Both the position numbers and the translations under genes were made by a program. Under the pieces are notes generated by a model. The model searched no databases and had not been told where the DNA came from. It saw nothing but the letters and a program-made list of their open reading frames with translations. This document shows, one piece after another, positions 16,219 to 25,013 of a DNA stretch of 64,000 nt (its first letter is position 1; each line of letters opens with the position of its first letter). The stretch is from JAGWBF01 sp963663025 (lineage in GTDB: Bacteria > Chloroflexota > Dehalococcoidia > Lucifugimonadales > JAGWBF01): positions 682,001-746,000 of the forward strand of contig OY760073.1 of assembly GCA_963663025.1 (NCBI GenBank), written 5' to 3'.

Positions 16219-17085
16219 CTAGAGCTGGAAAGAGTCCAGCAGTTCCTGGGCGGACTTGAGGGGAGCCTTTTCTCGCAGGTCGGCTTGGCGGTCATCTAAA
16301 GTTGGTCTGCCTTCCTGCTGATAGACCACACCGATGGGGAGCCCGCCTGCCCGGACGATGCCGTAGGCTGCTTGTTTGTCCGAGGGGTCATGGTCCTCGG
16401 GCAGGTCCCAAAGAGTAGGCTCGATGCCCTTCTTCGAGTTGCCTTTGATTATCTCGTAGGTGTCGTTGTAGGTCGTGCAGGGGGATTGGACGTGCACGAT
16501 GGAGAACCCCGGATGGTCCATGCCTTGGCTGATCAGCTTTGACAGGGGCCTGGGCTGGCCCGAAAAGCCCGACGCAACAAAGGACACACCCAAGGTCAGG
16601 TACAGCTCCAGGGGGTTAATTGACTCCTCGATCTTGCCGTAGGGGGTGGAACTGGTGTTGGTGCCCAGCTCGGTGGTGGGGGAGCTCTGACCCTTGGTCA
16701 AGCCGTACACCCCGTTGTCCATAACGACGGCGCAGATGTTCAGGTTCCGCGCGGCCTGCGGACCGATGTGCTCTCCTCCGATGCTCAGGAAGTCCCCGTC
16801 GCCCGCGACGACCACCACGTTCAGGTCGGGGCGTGCCATCTTGGTCCCCATGGCGATGGGCAGGGAGCGTCCATGAATGCCATGGAATCCGAAGGGCTGA
16901 GGGCCTTCCAGCAGGTGGACCAGGTTGCCGGAGCAGCCGATGCCTGCGATTACCACGTTGTTTTCCATGGCTGAGCCGGTCTTCTGGATCCTATCGGCCA
17001 TGGCGAACTCCAAGGCTCGGCGCACACCAAAGTCGCCGCATCCGGGACACCATTTGAAATCGTACTCGGGGTTCTTCGTGGTCAT
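16219..17085 (-). CDS. korB: 2-oxoacid:ferredoxin oxidoreductase beta subunit
   Basis: This is the ThDP- and Fe4S4-binding beta subunit of a 2-oxoglutarate (or 2-oxoacid):ferredoxin oxidoreductase. Cluster cysteines are visible in KWCPGCGDFG, GIGCSGN and QSPCTTYND. The ThDP-Mg site is GDGDFLSIGGEH with the downstream MDNGVYG. It has about 288 residues, a normal length. The start MTTKNPEYDF is chosen because its ATG overlaps the korA stop by 4 bases (ATGA). 2-oxoglutarate is favoured over pyruvate because the partner is a KorA-like gamma-alpha fusion, but substrate is not proven. Confidence 0.93.
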   Translation of the reverse strand: MTTKNPEYDFKWCPGCGDFGVRRALEFAMADRIQKTGSAMENNVVIAGIGCSGNLVHLLEGPQPFGFHGIHGRSLPIAMGTKMARPDLNVVVVAGDGDFLSIGGEHIGPQAARNLNICAVVMDNGVYGLTKGQSSPTTELGTNTSSTPYGKIEESINPLELYLTLGVSFVASGFSGQPRPLSKLISQGMDHPGFSIVHVQSPCTTYNDTYEIIKGNSKKGIEPTLWDLPEDHDPSDKQAAYGIVRAGGLPIGVVYQQEGRPTLDDRQADLREKAPLKSAQELLDSFQL

Positions 17086-18782
17086 GCGGCTACCTTGTCT
17101 CCTTTGCAAGCATCAACCATGGCTATGATTCGCTTCTTCAGCTCCCTCACCTTGAAGGGCAGCCCTGTGTACTGGGTGATAGACTCGGCCTTGACGCCCA
17201 GGGACCGCAGGTGACTACTGAACTGTCCCTGGTAGTTCAACTCAGGAACTATGACCAGGTCCTTGCTTCTTAGCTCTTCCAGGAGCTCCGGAGGCAGAGG
17301 GTTGAGGCACATGGTGTAGTACCAAGCCAGCTTGTGGCCTTCCTCAGTCAGGTCATCATAGGCTTCCAGTGTGGGGCCCTTGGAGCCGCCCCAGGTCATC
17401 AGGGCGATGGACTCGTCGCTGTTCACTCGCTCGTAGGGCCCATCCTCCAGCAGCTTGAGCTTGCTGAAGCGTCGTTCGGTCATCTGGACGTGGCGCTCGG
17501 GCAGGTGAGTTGTGTCCCCCATGGCATCGTGCTCGCTGCCGTTTGCGACGTAGGCGCCCGGCCCCCCAGGAACGGGCATGGGAGAAAGCTCCCAGCCATC
17601 GTAGCGCAGGTAGCCGTTGGTGCCGGTGTATACCTCGCGGGTCTCAGCCACCACCTGTCCCAGGTCCGGCTTAGGTATGTTCTGGGCCTTCTCGGCCAGG
17701 GACATCTCGCTGAGGAGAATGACGGGGCCCTGGTACCGCTCGCTCCAGTTCAGGGCCATGACGCCGCCGAAGAAGCACTCTTCCACGGTCCCTGGGGCAA
17801 TGACAGGTATGCTGACATCGCCATGAGCGGGATGGAGGGCCGCCTGGAGGTCCGATTGCTCCGTCTTGGTGGGAAGCCCTGTAGCCGGGCCTCCCCGCTG
17901 CACATCAACTACCAGAAGGGGTATCTCAGCGATCCATGATAACCCGATTCCTTCGCTCATCAGGGACAACCCCGGTCCTGAGGTGGCAGTCATGGCTTTC
18001 TTGCCGGCAAAACCTGCCCCGAGGAGGCCCGCTATCGACTCGATCTCGGAGCTTACCTGGTATGCAAACTTGTCAGGGCCGACCAGGTTGCGTTCCATGA
18101 ACAGCAACACCGGCGTGGCCGGGGAGATGGGGTAGCCCACGTAGAAGTCCACCCCAGCGGCGACTGCGCCCATCGAGAGGGCTTCGTTGCCCTTGATCAG
18201 AAGCTGCTCTCCCTCGGGTTTTACGGGAGGCTCCAGCTGCCCGATCTGGACCTCGCTGTCGGAAGTGTGCTCATAGCCGAGCCTGAGAGCGGCGATGTTT
18301 GCTGCGATTATTCCTTCCCGGCCCGCAAACCGCTTCTGGACGAACTCTTCGAAGAAAGTGAGGGGCATATCGACCAGGTGGGCCAGGGCTCCAATGATCA
18401 CCATATTGGCTGATCGGGCCTCACCTGCCTTCTTTGCCAGCTCATCAAAAGGAACCCCGATGGCTCGTTCGTCATCGGGGATCTGGAATTCGGAATCGTG
18501 GAGTATTACGCCTCCACCTCGTACCTCTTCATTATGGCCCTGGTACGCTTCATGGTTGAGGGCAACCAGAACATCCAAGTCGTCTCCGGGGCTGAGCACC
18601 GGCGAGGTGGATATCCTGGTCTGGGTCCAGGTAGGGCCTCCCATGATCTGGGAAGGAAAAGTAGCGAAGGTCTGGACATGGTAGCCCACCGACGATGCGG
18701 CCCGTGCTAGCATCTCGGCGGCCGTTACGACTCCCTGGCCTCCTTCTCCCGCAAACCGCACTACAAAGTCCCGAGTCTGCAT
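17082..18782 (-). CDS. korA: 2-oxoacid:ferredoxin oxidoreductase alpha subunit (gamma-alpha fusion)
   Basis: This 566-residue protein fuses the gamma domain (about 1-180, with RFAGEGGQGVVTAAEML) to the alpha domain (about 190-566). The alpha part shows GAVAAGVDFYVGYPISPATP and SEIESIAGLLGAGFAGKKAM, the CoA/substrate-side helix motifs. With KorB it oxidatively decarboxylates a 2-oxoacid to the acyl-CoA and reduces ferredoxin. No 2x[4Fe-4S] delta domain is encoded nearby, as in the two-subunit actinobacterial type. A GGGAGG ribosome site precedes the ATG. The operon korA-korB starts from a good promoter about 200 bases upstream. Confidence 0.95.
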   Translation of the reverse strand: MQTRDFVVRFAGEGGQGVVTAAEMLARAASSVGYHVQTFATFPSQIMGGPTWTQTRISTSPVLSPGDDLDVLVALNHEAYQGHNEEVRGGGVILHDSEFQIPDDERAIGVPFDELAKKAGEARSANMVIIGALAHLVDMPLTFFEEFVQKRFAGREGIIAANIAALRLGYEHTSDSEVQIGQLEPPVKPEGEQLLIKGNEALSMGAVAAGVDFYVGYPISPATPVLLFMERNLVGPDKFAYQVSSEIESIAGLLGAGFAGKKAMTATSGPGLSLMSEGIGLSWIAEIPLLVVDVQRGGPATGLPTKTEQSDLQAALHPAHGDVSIPVIAPGTVEECFFGGVMALNWSERYQGPVILLSEMSLAEKAQNIPKPDLGQVVAETREVYTGTNGYLRYDGWELSPMPVPGGPGAYVANGSEHDAMGDTTHLPERHVQMTERRFSKLKLLEDGPYERVNSDESIALMTWGGSKGPTLEAYDDLTEEGHKLAWYYTMCLNPLPPELLEELRSKDLVIVPELNYQGQFSSHLRSLGVKAESITQYTGLPFKVRELKKRIIAMVDACKGDKVAA

Positions 18783-18980
18783 CCATTGCCTCCCTGAAGC
18801 TGCTGCCCCTACTTATCGGGGCGCATCCCTACCGAAGTCAAATGCTTTAGAACTGGTCTCCGAGGTGAGGAGCCTGATTCGCACCGACCTTCTTGCTACC
18901 ATTCAAGGGGTGCTCCGTTCGCCTCTGGTCCGGGTGGGGTGTTCCCACCAATGCCGGCGTGGTTTCAGATTGCCTTGGCA

Positions 18981-19006
18981 GGCTAAATATAGCATTGGCT
19001 AAATAT
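18981..19006. repeat. Tandem 10-bp direct repeat over the korA promoter
   Basis: GGCTAAATAT occurs twice (18981-18990 and 18997-19006), 16 bp apart start to start. One copy overlaps the -10 box and the other fills the spacer. Such placement suits a repressor or redox regulator, but none is identified. Confidence 0.45.
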
Positions 19007-19015
19007 GGTTGTCAA
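18986..19015 (-). promoter_or_regulatory. Promoter of korAB
   Basis: On the minus strand TTGACA (19010-19015), an 18-bp spacer and TATATT (18986-18991) form a good housekeeping promoter. The predicted leader is about 195 bases long, which leaves room for post-initiation control. Confidence 0.65.
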
Positions 19016-19119
19016 CGAAAATGGAGTGGGCCCCGAGGGCGACTGACAGCGAGCGAATTCAATGGCAACGCAGGTTGAGATCGGGAAATCCCGGTGGGCG
19101 CTAGCCCTCCGCCACCGTG

Positions 19120-19148
19120 TTGACACCTCAATAGCGTGAAACTAGTAT
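19120..19148 (+). promoter_or_regulatory. Promoter of the ThDP-enzyme gene
   Basis: TTGACA (19120-19125) is followed after 17 bp by TAGTAT (19143-19148), a four-of-six -10 match. The leader would be about 80 bases, ending in AAAGGAG ahead of the ATG. Confidence 0.55.
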
Positions 19149-19233
19149 TGGGTGAGTCCCACCCATGTTATCTCGTAGCTGATACTCCCCCCGCAAGTCC
19201 GTTCCCTGCTCTTCGAGCAATGAAAGGAGAAAT

Positions 19234-20946
19234 ATGGCACGCGCCCATGAACACATAGTCCAGGCTTTACAGGAAGGGGGCGTGGACCATGTCTTCGGGA
19301 TCCCTGGAGGAGGCACCGGACAGATATACGGCTCCTTGTTTGGGGCGGGTGGCATACAGACGGTCCTGGCTCGGCATGAGCAAGCAGCGGCCATCATGGC
19401 CGACGCCTACGGCAGGGCCACGGGCAAGCCCGCGGCCATCATGGGTCAGGGACTGTTCATGGGCTCCAATGCCGCCTTCGGCATCATGGAAGCCTACCTG
19501 AGCAGCACTCCCATGGTCGTCCTCACAGACACCTCCGACGGGAACGTTGCCCAGCACCCGGCCAACCAGTCCGGGGCCGGCGAGTACGGCAGCGTCGACC
19601 TCCTCAACATCTTCCGGTCCATGACCAAGTACACCACCCTGGCAACCAACCCCAAGGAAGCTGTCATCGGCACCCAGCTGGCCATCAAGCATGCCACCTC
19701 GGGCCGCCAGGGGCCAACGTGCGTCCTGATGAGGAGCGCTTCCATAGGCGGGGAGGTGGACATGGAGTCGCCTCCCTTCATTCACCACACAGCGGGCTAC
19801 CTGAACACCACCGTGCCCCAGGCGTCGGACCAGGACATCCAGCGAGCCGTCGAAATCCTGGCCACTTCCAAGCGCCCGCTTATGGTGGCGGGGAACGGCG
19901 TCCACATGGCCCGGGCCCACGGCCGGGTACGCCAGCTAGCCGAGATGTGGGGGATGCCGGTGGCCACCAGCTACAAGGGGAAGAGCGCCATCAGCGAGAC
20001 ACATCCTCTATCGGTAGGCATGGTTGGTGTGTACGGGCAGCAGGCGGCCAACGCGGCCGTGGGGGAGGCTGACACGATCCTGGTAGTCGGGGCCAAGCTG
20101 ACCCCCCAGGACACCGTGCGGGAGCGTCCCAACGTGTTCGACCCATTGCGGCAGAGGATCATCCAAATCGACATCGAAGCTGCTAACACCGGGTGGACCT
20201 TCCCCGTTGAGATCGGCTTGGTCGGCGATGCCGCAGCTATCCTTGGTCAGCTTGTGGATGCATCCAAGCCGGCGATTCAGGGTAAGGAGACGGAGCATCG
20301 ACAGAGAGCGGCCGATCTGCAGGGTCTCAAGGAGAGGATGGGATTTTACCAGGACTCCAACCTGGACACCGATTCTTCGCCCGTGCTTCCCCAGAGACTG
20401 GTGAAGGTGCTCCAGGAGACCATGGACCCGTCCACCATGTATGCCCTGGACGCCGGAAACAACCGCACCTGGATGTGCCACTTCTTCCAGTCCCAGCAGG
20501 AAGGCACCTTCTTCTGCCCCGGAGGTACGGCCGGTATGGGATGGAGCCTGCCGGCTGCCGTGGCCATCAAGCTGGCCCACCGAGACAGGCCGGTGGTGTC
20601 GGTGACCGGTGACGGGGGCTTCATGATGTCCATCCATGCGATTTCCACCGCTCTCCAGTACGACCTGCCGATTATCTGCGTGGTGTACAACGATTCTGCC
20701 CTGGGGATGGTGCGCCACCACCAGGGAGACCGGCTGATCGCATCGGAGTTTGTGGAGGCGGACCATGGGGCTATCGCCCGGGGCTTTGGCGCCTTTGGGT
20801 CCCAGGTGAACGACTCCAGGGACCTGCCCAGAGTATTGAAGGAAGCCCAGGCATCTGGCCTGCCCGCTGTCATAGATGTAATCATTGACCGGGCCCCCAG
20901 CCCCGACGATTTCCGCGCCGACCTCCGCACAGCCTCAGAGACCTAA
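19234..20946 (+). CDS. Thiamine diphosphate-dependent enzyme (acetolactate synthase/benzoylformate decarboxylase type)
   Basis: This is a 570-residue full-length ThDP enzyme with the PYR-TH3-PP domain order of the acetolactate synthase group. The catalytic Glu is in LARHEQAAAIMADAYGRATG. The ThDP-Mg motif GDGGFMMSIHA begins near residue 455 and ends in VVYNDSALG. The central domain is present, but I see no clear anabolic ilvN partner nearby. Family members include acetolactate synthase, glyoxylate carboligase, oxalyl-CoA decarboxylase and sulfoacetaldehyde acetyltransferase; the sequence alone does not decide. The start has AAAGGAG. An IMPase-family gene follows 10 bases later, so both are probably co-transcribed. 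Confidence 0.88.
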   Translation: MARAHEHIVQALQEGGVDHVFGIPGGGTGQIYGSLFGAGGIQTVLARHEQAAAIMADAYGRATGKPAAIMGQGLFMGSNAAFGIMEAYLSSTPMVVLTDTSDGNVAQHPANQSGAGEYGSVDLLNIFRSMTKYTTLATNPKEAVIGTQLAIKHATSGRQGPTCVLMRSASIGGEVDMESPPFIHHTAGYLNTTVPQASDQDIQRAVEILATSKRPLMVAGNGVHMARAHGRVRQLAEMWGMPVATSYKGKSAISETHPLSVGMVGVYGQQAANAAVGEADTILVVGAKLTPQDTVRERPNVFDPLRQRIIQIDIEAANTGWTFPVEIGLVGDAAAILGQLVDASKPAIQGKETEHRQRAADLQGLKERMGFYQDSNLDTDSSPVLPQRLVKVLQETMDPSTMYALDAGNNRTWMCHFFQSQQEGTFFCPGGTAGMGWSLPAAVAIKLAHRDRPVVSVTGDGGFMMSIHAISTALQYDLPIICVVYNDSALGMVRHHQGDRLIASEFVEADHGAIARGFGAFGSQVNDSRDLPRVLKEAQASGLPAVIDVIIDRAPSPDDFRADLRTASET

Positions 20947-20955
20947 ACGGCCGGC

Positions 20956-21897
20956 ATGGACGACGAGTCCCTTCTTCAGCGGCTGGAGGACGCCTCTGCG
21001 GAGCTGGCGGGGAAAGCCGGCGCTCTGTTACGGGAGCGCTTCAGGGGCATTCTGGATGTCGAGTTCAAGGACAAGAAGAAAGAGCTGGACCCGGTCACCT
21101 CTGCCGACAAGGACAGCCAGCAGTTGCTGAAGGCAGAGATCGGGGCGCGCTTCCCCGATCATGGCATCCTGGGAGAAGAGGATGCCGAAGGCGAAGATGC
21201 CGTGTCCCCCGACTATCTGTGGGTGCTCGATCCCCTGGATGGCACTACCAACTTCCTGAGTGGGCTTCCTATCTATGCGGTCTCCATAGGAGTTCTCCAC
21301 AGGGGCGTCCCCGTGGCCGCTGCCATATTTGTCCCGTGGCCCAGCCAATCAGGCGGAGTTGTCCTCCATGCCCACCGTGGAGGAGGCTGCCGAATAGACG
21401 GGGAGCCCTTGACGATAAACTCTCGCGAGGGGCCCAACCCCAACCGGCTGAGCGGTCTGCCTGGATCATTCGGACAGGGTTTCCGCTTTACGGGGGGGCT
21501 CCATAAGAGGGCTGGAGAGCCGCGGGTGACGGGCAGCATCGCCTATGAGATGGCCCTCGTTGCCATGGGGTCGGTGCAGTACGCTCTATTCGGAGGCCCC
21601 AAGCTGTGGGATGTGGCGGCCGGGGTGCTGATTGTGGCGGAGGCTGGTGGGCAGGTGATGCTGAGGCCCAAGGGCAGTCGCTCATGGGAGCAGGCGAATC
21701 CCCTGGCGCCCGAATGGGAGAAGGGAGCCCCCAACCTGAAGGACCTGCGCCGTTGGAGCATTCCGGTGCTGGCCGGTGACTCGCTGGTGGTCCCATCGGT
21801 GGCGTCCAACCTCCGCCGAAGGAGGCCCTCGGCCCGCCGGAGGCTGGCGATGCTGGCGAGGAAGCTAAGGTCATCCAGCAGGAGCAAGAAAAGCTAA
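20956..21897 (+). CDS. Inositol monophosphatase-family phosphatase
   Basis: This 313-residue protein is an IMPase/CysQ/FBPase-superfamily phosphatase. The metal-binding signatures are GILGEEDAEGE, LDPLDGTTNFLSG and KLWDVAAGVLIVAEAGG, all intact, so it should be a Mg2+-dependent, Li+-sensitive phosphomonoesterase. It is about 40 residues longer than typical IMPases. The extra length is an Arg/Ser-rich basic tail (RRRRPSARRRLAMLARKLRSS region) with no known function. It starts 10 bases after the ThDP-enzyme stop. Inositol-1-phosphate, histidinol-phosphate or another sugar phosphate could be the substrate. Confidence 0.88.
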   Translation: MDDESLLQRLEDASAELAGKAGALLRERFRGILDVEFKDKKKELDPVTSADKDSQQLLKAEIGARFPDHGILGEEDAEGEDAVSPDYLWVLDPLDGTTNFLSGLPIYAVSIGVLHRGVPVAAAIFVPWPSQSGGVVLHAHRGGGCRIDGEPLTINSREGPNPNRLSGLPGSFGQGFRFTGGLHKRAGEPRVTGSIAYEMALVAMGSVQYALFGGPKLWDVAAGVLIVAEAGGQVMLRPKGSRSWEQANPLAPEWEKGAPNLKDLRRWSIPVLAGDSLVVPSVASNLRRRRPSARRRLAMLARKLRSSSRSKKS

Positions 21898-21967
21898 GGC
21901 AGCCCCTTCCGAGGAGTTACACGATGCTCTCCAAGAATGAGAACCAGCCTTGGCCCTCAGCAGGATG

Positions 21968-22005
21968 GTCCGTTCGGCCTGAGGGAAATCGAAGGGCGAA
22001 CGGAC
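21968..22005. repeat. REP-like palindromic element
   Basis: Arms GTCCGTTCG and CGAACGGAC pair perfectly. The stem extends by CCT/AGG past one G-G mismatch to about 13 bp, leaving a 12-base loop. The inner sequence with TCGAAGGGCGAACGGAC resembles a dispersed extragenic palindrome I recall from many bacterial genomes. It lies in a convergent intergenic gap, where REP elements commonly sit. Confidence 0.55.
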
Positions 22006-22028
22006 AGAACAGTTGATAAGGGGCGTAG

Positions 22029-22048
22029 ACTCTCGCGAAAGCGAGAGT
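22029..22048. repeat. Perfect GNRA-loop hairpin
   Basis: An 8-bp stem ACTCTCGC/GCGAGAGT encloses a GAAA tetraloop. It lies 24 bases after the REP-like palindrome and lacks a T run on either strand. It may be part of the same extragenic element, or a stabiliser at the 3' end of either convergent transcript. Confidence 0.5.
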
Positions 22049-22096
22049 GACGAAGGTATGCTGTTGGAGTGACGGAGTGGGGATGCGGTAAACGAC

Positions 22097-23128
22097 TTAG
22101 ATGCCGCGGAGCTGGGGGACGACCTTGTTTGCAAACAAGTCGAGGCTGTGGTCATTAACTTCCCGAGGCAATGGCCCCAGGCGGAAGTGGATGATCACAC
22201 CGCCGGCCCCAGTCTGACCCACCTTCTCCATCTTCTCGGCAACCGTATCAGGTGAGCCGTATATCAGCCCTTGCTCCACCGAGTCCCTGGCCGCCCCCGT
22301 CGCCGGCATGGCTTCGGTGGGCAGGTTCAGCCTCTCCCTGGCTGCCGACAGGTTAGCCCGCATGGTCAGAAAGGCGGGAACTCCTATCTCTTCAGCCTCG
22401 GCGTCGGTGTCTGCCACCACCACGTTCCGCCACACCCAGCAGTTGTCCATGGCCTCGTCGATGGCATCCTCGTCGTAGCCCGCCTCAGCCATGGTGTCTT
22501 TGTAGGCGGTCATGCGCTGGGTCGTGGTTTCTACGTTCTGCACGTTCATAAGAAAGGGCCTTCCCCGTCTGGCCATCTCCAGGGCTGACTCCATGGACGA
22601 TGCTCCCCTGATGACGGGTGGGTATGGCTGCTGCACAACTCCCGGCCTCAGCTCCGGCAACTTGAATTGGAAGTACTTGCCGTTGTGTTCGTAGTCGCTG
22701 GCTGTCCAGATACGGAAGAGAATCTCCTCCGTCTCATCCAGACGTTCGTAGGCCTCCTGGGGATCGATGCCATAGCCCCTGTATTCGTACCAGTTGAAGG
22801 CTGTACCCCGGCCAAGTCCCACGATCATACGCCCTTGGCTCAGAACATCCAGAAGGGCGACTTGCTCTGCCAGTCTCACCGGATGATGAAGGGCGGTCTG
22901 TGCCACGGCAAAGCCGATCTTGATCTGCCGGGTGCTCACGGCGATGGCTGAGGCAAAGGTGGTGGGGTCCACGTAGGCACAACCACCGTCGAAGTGATGC
23001 TCTGCCAGCCAGACGGCGTCCAAGCCCAGCTCATCCGATAGCTGGGCTTCCGCCAAGGCCTCGGAGACCACCCTGTGGTCCGTGTCCTTGGAAGCGCTCT
23101 CTGGAAAGAGAAAATTGCCGAACTTCAC
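22097..23128 (-). CDS. LLM-class flavin-dependent monooxygenase
   Basis: This 343-residue TIM-barrel protein belongs to the bacterial luciferase-like (LLM) flavin oxidoreductases. Typical landmarks are WLAEHHFDGG near residue 40, the FMN-side QTALHHPVRLAEQVALLD, GRMIVGLGRGT, and GSPDTVAEKMEKVGQTG near the C-terminus. Such enzymes use FMNH2 or F420 to hydroxylate or cleave organosulfur, nitrogen or ketone substrates; a flavin reductase would be needed elsewhere. The start is a GTG overlapping the upstream amidohydrolase stop by 4 bases (GTGA). It closes a four-gene leftward operon. Confidence 0.9.
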   Translation of the reverse strand: MKFGNFLFPESASKDTDHRVVSEALAEAQLSDELGLDAVWLAEHHFDGGCAYVDPTTFASAIAVSTRQIKIGFAVAQTALHHPVRLAEQVALLDVLSQGRMIVGLGRGTAFNWYEYRGYGIDPQEAYERLDETEEILFRIWTASDYEHNGKYFQFKLPELRPGVVQQPYPPVIRGASSMESALEMARRGRPFLMNVQNVETTTQRMTAYKDTMAEAGYDEDAIDEAMDNCWVWRNVVVADTDAEAEEIGVPAFLTMRANLSAARERLNLPTEAMPATGAARDSVEQGLIYGSPDTVAEKMEKVGQTGAGGVIIHFRLGPLPREVNDHSLDLFANKVVPQLRGI

Positions 23129-24336
23129 CCTGTACTCCTTCCGTCATTGGCATCTGCGCTGTCGGGCAGCCATCCCCAGGGACGGGGTCCCCAGTCGGGC
23201 TCGAACATCCGGCCATTCTTAAGGGTCAGCGCCGGCACCACCGCTTTGTCAACTTTAAGCGAATCTCCCAGCACATCATAGACTACCCAGTCGCCGTCGA
23301 CTATATCCAGGACGGAGATGTCCGCTTGCCTGCCCACAGCCAGCGCTCCCAGGCGGTCCGCCTCGCCTATGGCCTTTGCCGGGTTGGTGGTGCACATGGT
23401 TACCACCTGCTGAAGGGTAAATCCCAGCCCAAGGAAGCGGGTCATCATCTCCGTCATGCTGTGCACTGTTCTCAGGCGTCCCGGCACCGTCAGGTCGGTG
23501 CTGATGCAGTGAGGCATGAGGCCTTGGTCCAGGCACCGCTGGCCCACGTCGAAGCTGAAGTTCATCCTGCCGTGGGCGGTGTCCAGCCAGACACCCCGGT
23601 CCACGGCATCCCGGGCTTCGGGCACGAGCTTGCCATCGGAGTCCAGCACCCCTCCGGGGTTGGCTGTGAAGTAGTGAGTCACTATGTCGCCCTTTTCGAG
23701 GATGGGGAGCAACTCCCGTATGACATTGCCGTCGTAGCGCTTCTCTGTATCGCCAATGTGCACCATGAGCTGCAGGCCGAACTCCTTGGCGGCCCGCTTG
23801 GCGATCCGGGGCATCTCCATGCCGAAGATCTCCAGGGCGGGAGATACCATGCGGGCTTTTATTCCCCTTATCAGCCCGCGATGCTGGTCCAGGACGCGGA
23901 GGGTGCCCTCGTAGTCGATGCTCCCCTCGGTGATGATGTCGGGTGTGGTCGCCAAGCCCGTCTGGGCGATGTGAAGGAAGGGGAGTATCTCGGTGTGGGA
24001 GTTGGGAATGATGTGTTTGGGGAAACCGCCGAAGGTGGCGCTGCCTGAGCTGCCGGCATCCACCAGGGTGGTTACGCCGGCCCGCACACCTCCCAGGTCC
24101 GGGTTAACCCCGTTGCTGGCGATTCCGTCGAACACATGGGTGTGGAGGTCTATCAGCCCGGGCGTAACTATCTTTCCCGGAATATCCACCACTTTCGTTG
24201 GTTCCTCAGCAGGGATGCTGGGAGCGATGCCGGCGATTCGCCCGTCTTGGATGGCAACATCGTGGGTGGCGTTTCTGTCGATGTAGCCCTGGGCTGCATC
24301 GATCAGGACGCCGCCCCGTAGGAGCAGGTCGTACAT
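23125..24336 (-). CDS. Amidohydrolase/deacetylase-family metallohydrolase
   Basis: This 403-residue protein belongs to the amidohydrolase superfamily. It has the N-terminal beta-sandwich strand YDLLLRGGVLID, the metal-binding LIDLHTHVFDG, a candidate carbamylated Lys in GLIRGIKARMVSP, His ligands in LMVHIGDT and VTHYFTAN, and Asp in CISTDLTVP. That set matches the dihydroorotase-like amidohydrolase/deacetylase group, whose members cleave cyclic amides or N-acetyl groups. It lies between an RDD protein and the LLM monooxygenase in one leftward operon that begins with a CaiB-type CoA-transferase. Substrate unknown. Confidence 0.87.
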   Translation of the reverse strand: MYDLLLRGGVLIDAAQGYIDRNATHDVAIQDGRIAGIAPSIPAEEPTKVVDIPGKIVTPGLIDLHTHVFDGIASNGVNPDLGGVRAGVTTLVDAGSSGSATFGGFPKHIIPNSHTEILPFLHIAQTGLATTPDIITEGSIDYEGTLRVLDQHRGLIRGIKARMVSPALEIFGMEMPRIAKRAAKEFGLQLMVHIGDTEKRYDGNVIRELLPILEKGDIVTHYFTANPGGVLDSDGKLVPEARDAVDRGVWLDTAHGRMNFSFDVGQRCLDQGLMPHCISTDLTVPGRLRTVHSMTEMMTRFLGLGFTLQQVVTMCTTNPAKAIGEADRLGALAVGRQADISVLDIVDGDWVVYDVLGDSLKVDKAVVPALTLKNGRMFEPDWGPRPWGWLPDSADANDGRSTG

Positions 24337-24389
24337 GATGTCCGTCTCCCTTCTGGAAGTCCGGCTGCCGGTGTATCGACTTCTGAGGA

Positions 24390-24998
24390 TCAGAAGGATG
24401 TTTGGGTCATGCGGAAGACCCTCACTGCCTCCCTGTCATCCACCACGATGGTGTTCATCACCTTGTCGTGGAGGGCCTGCCTGTTCTTGTCCCAGATGGC
24501 CCACATGGGGTCGAGGAAAGTGAAGATGGGAATGGCAATAATCAAGCTAAAGATAGCGTTCAATACTCCGACGGCCAATCCTTTGACGACGAACTCTCGG
24601 AGGAAGGTCCAAATCCACCCGGAAGCGGTCCCGTCGGTGCGTATCGCACGGATACCCAGGAGCTGCTTGCCCGGCGTCTGGCCCCACTGCAGGGTAAAGA
24701 GCCACCAGATGATGTAGCCGATGAACAAGGTCAGGAAAGTCAGAACGATGTCCAAGAGGTAGGCGGCGAGACGGCGTCCGTACCCGGCGATATAAACCCC
24801 GGCGGGAGCGGCAAACACCTGCCCGCAGGCCATGCAGAATGCCCGGGCAAGGTCGACTTCACTGCCGCAAGTGGCGCAGCGGTCGCCCAGTCCCGTTGGG
24901 CGCTGCCTTGGTGGGGTGACACTGGACCCGCAGCTGCTGCAAAAGCTGCTACCCGGCTCCAGTTGGGCTCCGCAATTGGGGCAATAGTTGGTAGTCAT
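24390..24998 (-). CDS. Double zinc-ribbon RDD-family membrane protein
   Basis: This 202-residue protein starts with two zinc ribbons: CPNCG with CSSCG at residues 6-24, and CATCG with CMACG at about 41-59. An RDD domain follows, beginning GYGRRLAAYLLDIVL, with hydrophobic segments DIVLTFLTLFIGYIIWWLF and VGVLNAIFSLIIAIPIF. The signature TPGKQLLGIRAIRTDG is typical of RDD. Such proteins are inner-membrane components of unknown or transport-related role. It sits 15 bases after the CoA-transferase stop in the operon, with no obvious enzymatic link to its neighbours. Confidence 0.85.
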   Translation of the reverse strand: MTTNYCPNCGAQLEPGSSFCSSCGSSVTPPRQRPTGLGDRCATCGSEVDLARAFCMACGQVFAAPAGVYIAGYGRRLAAYLLDIVLTFLTLFIGYIIWWLFTLQWGQTPGKQLLGIRAIRTDGTASGWIWTFLREFVVKGLAVGVLNAIFSLIIAIPIFTFLDPMWAIWDKNRQALHDKVMNTIVVDDREAVRVFRMTQTSF

Positions 24999-25013
24999 GC
25001 TTGGGTACCCCGT

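Larger units (their letters stand above)
18783..19233. other. Divergent intergenic region between korA and the ThDP-enzyme gene
   Basis: This 450-bp stretch contains the korA promoter, a 10-bp direct repeat around it, and the promoter of the rightward ThDP-enzyme gene. A plus-strand frame of 61 codons inside it has no ribosome site and no recognisable product, so I do not call it. Confidence 0.6.

Noticed and set aside
18893..19078. A 61-codon plus-strand frame in the korA upstream region
   Set aside because: It overlaps the korA promoter and has no ribosome site.
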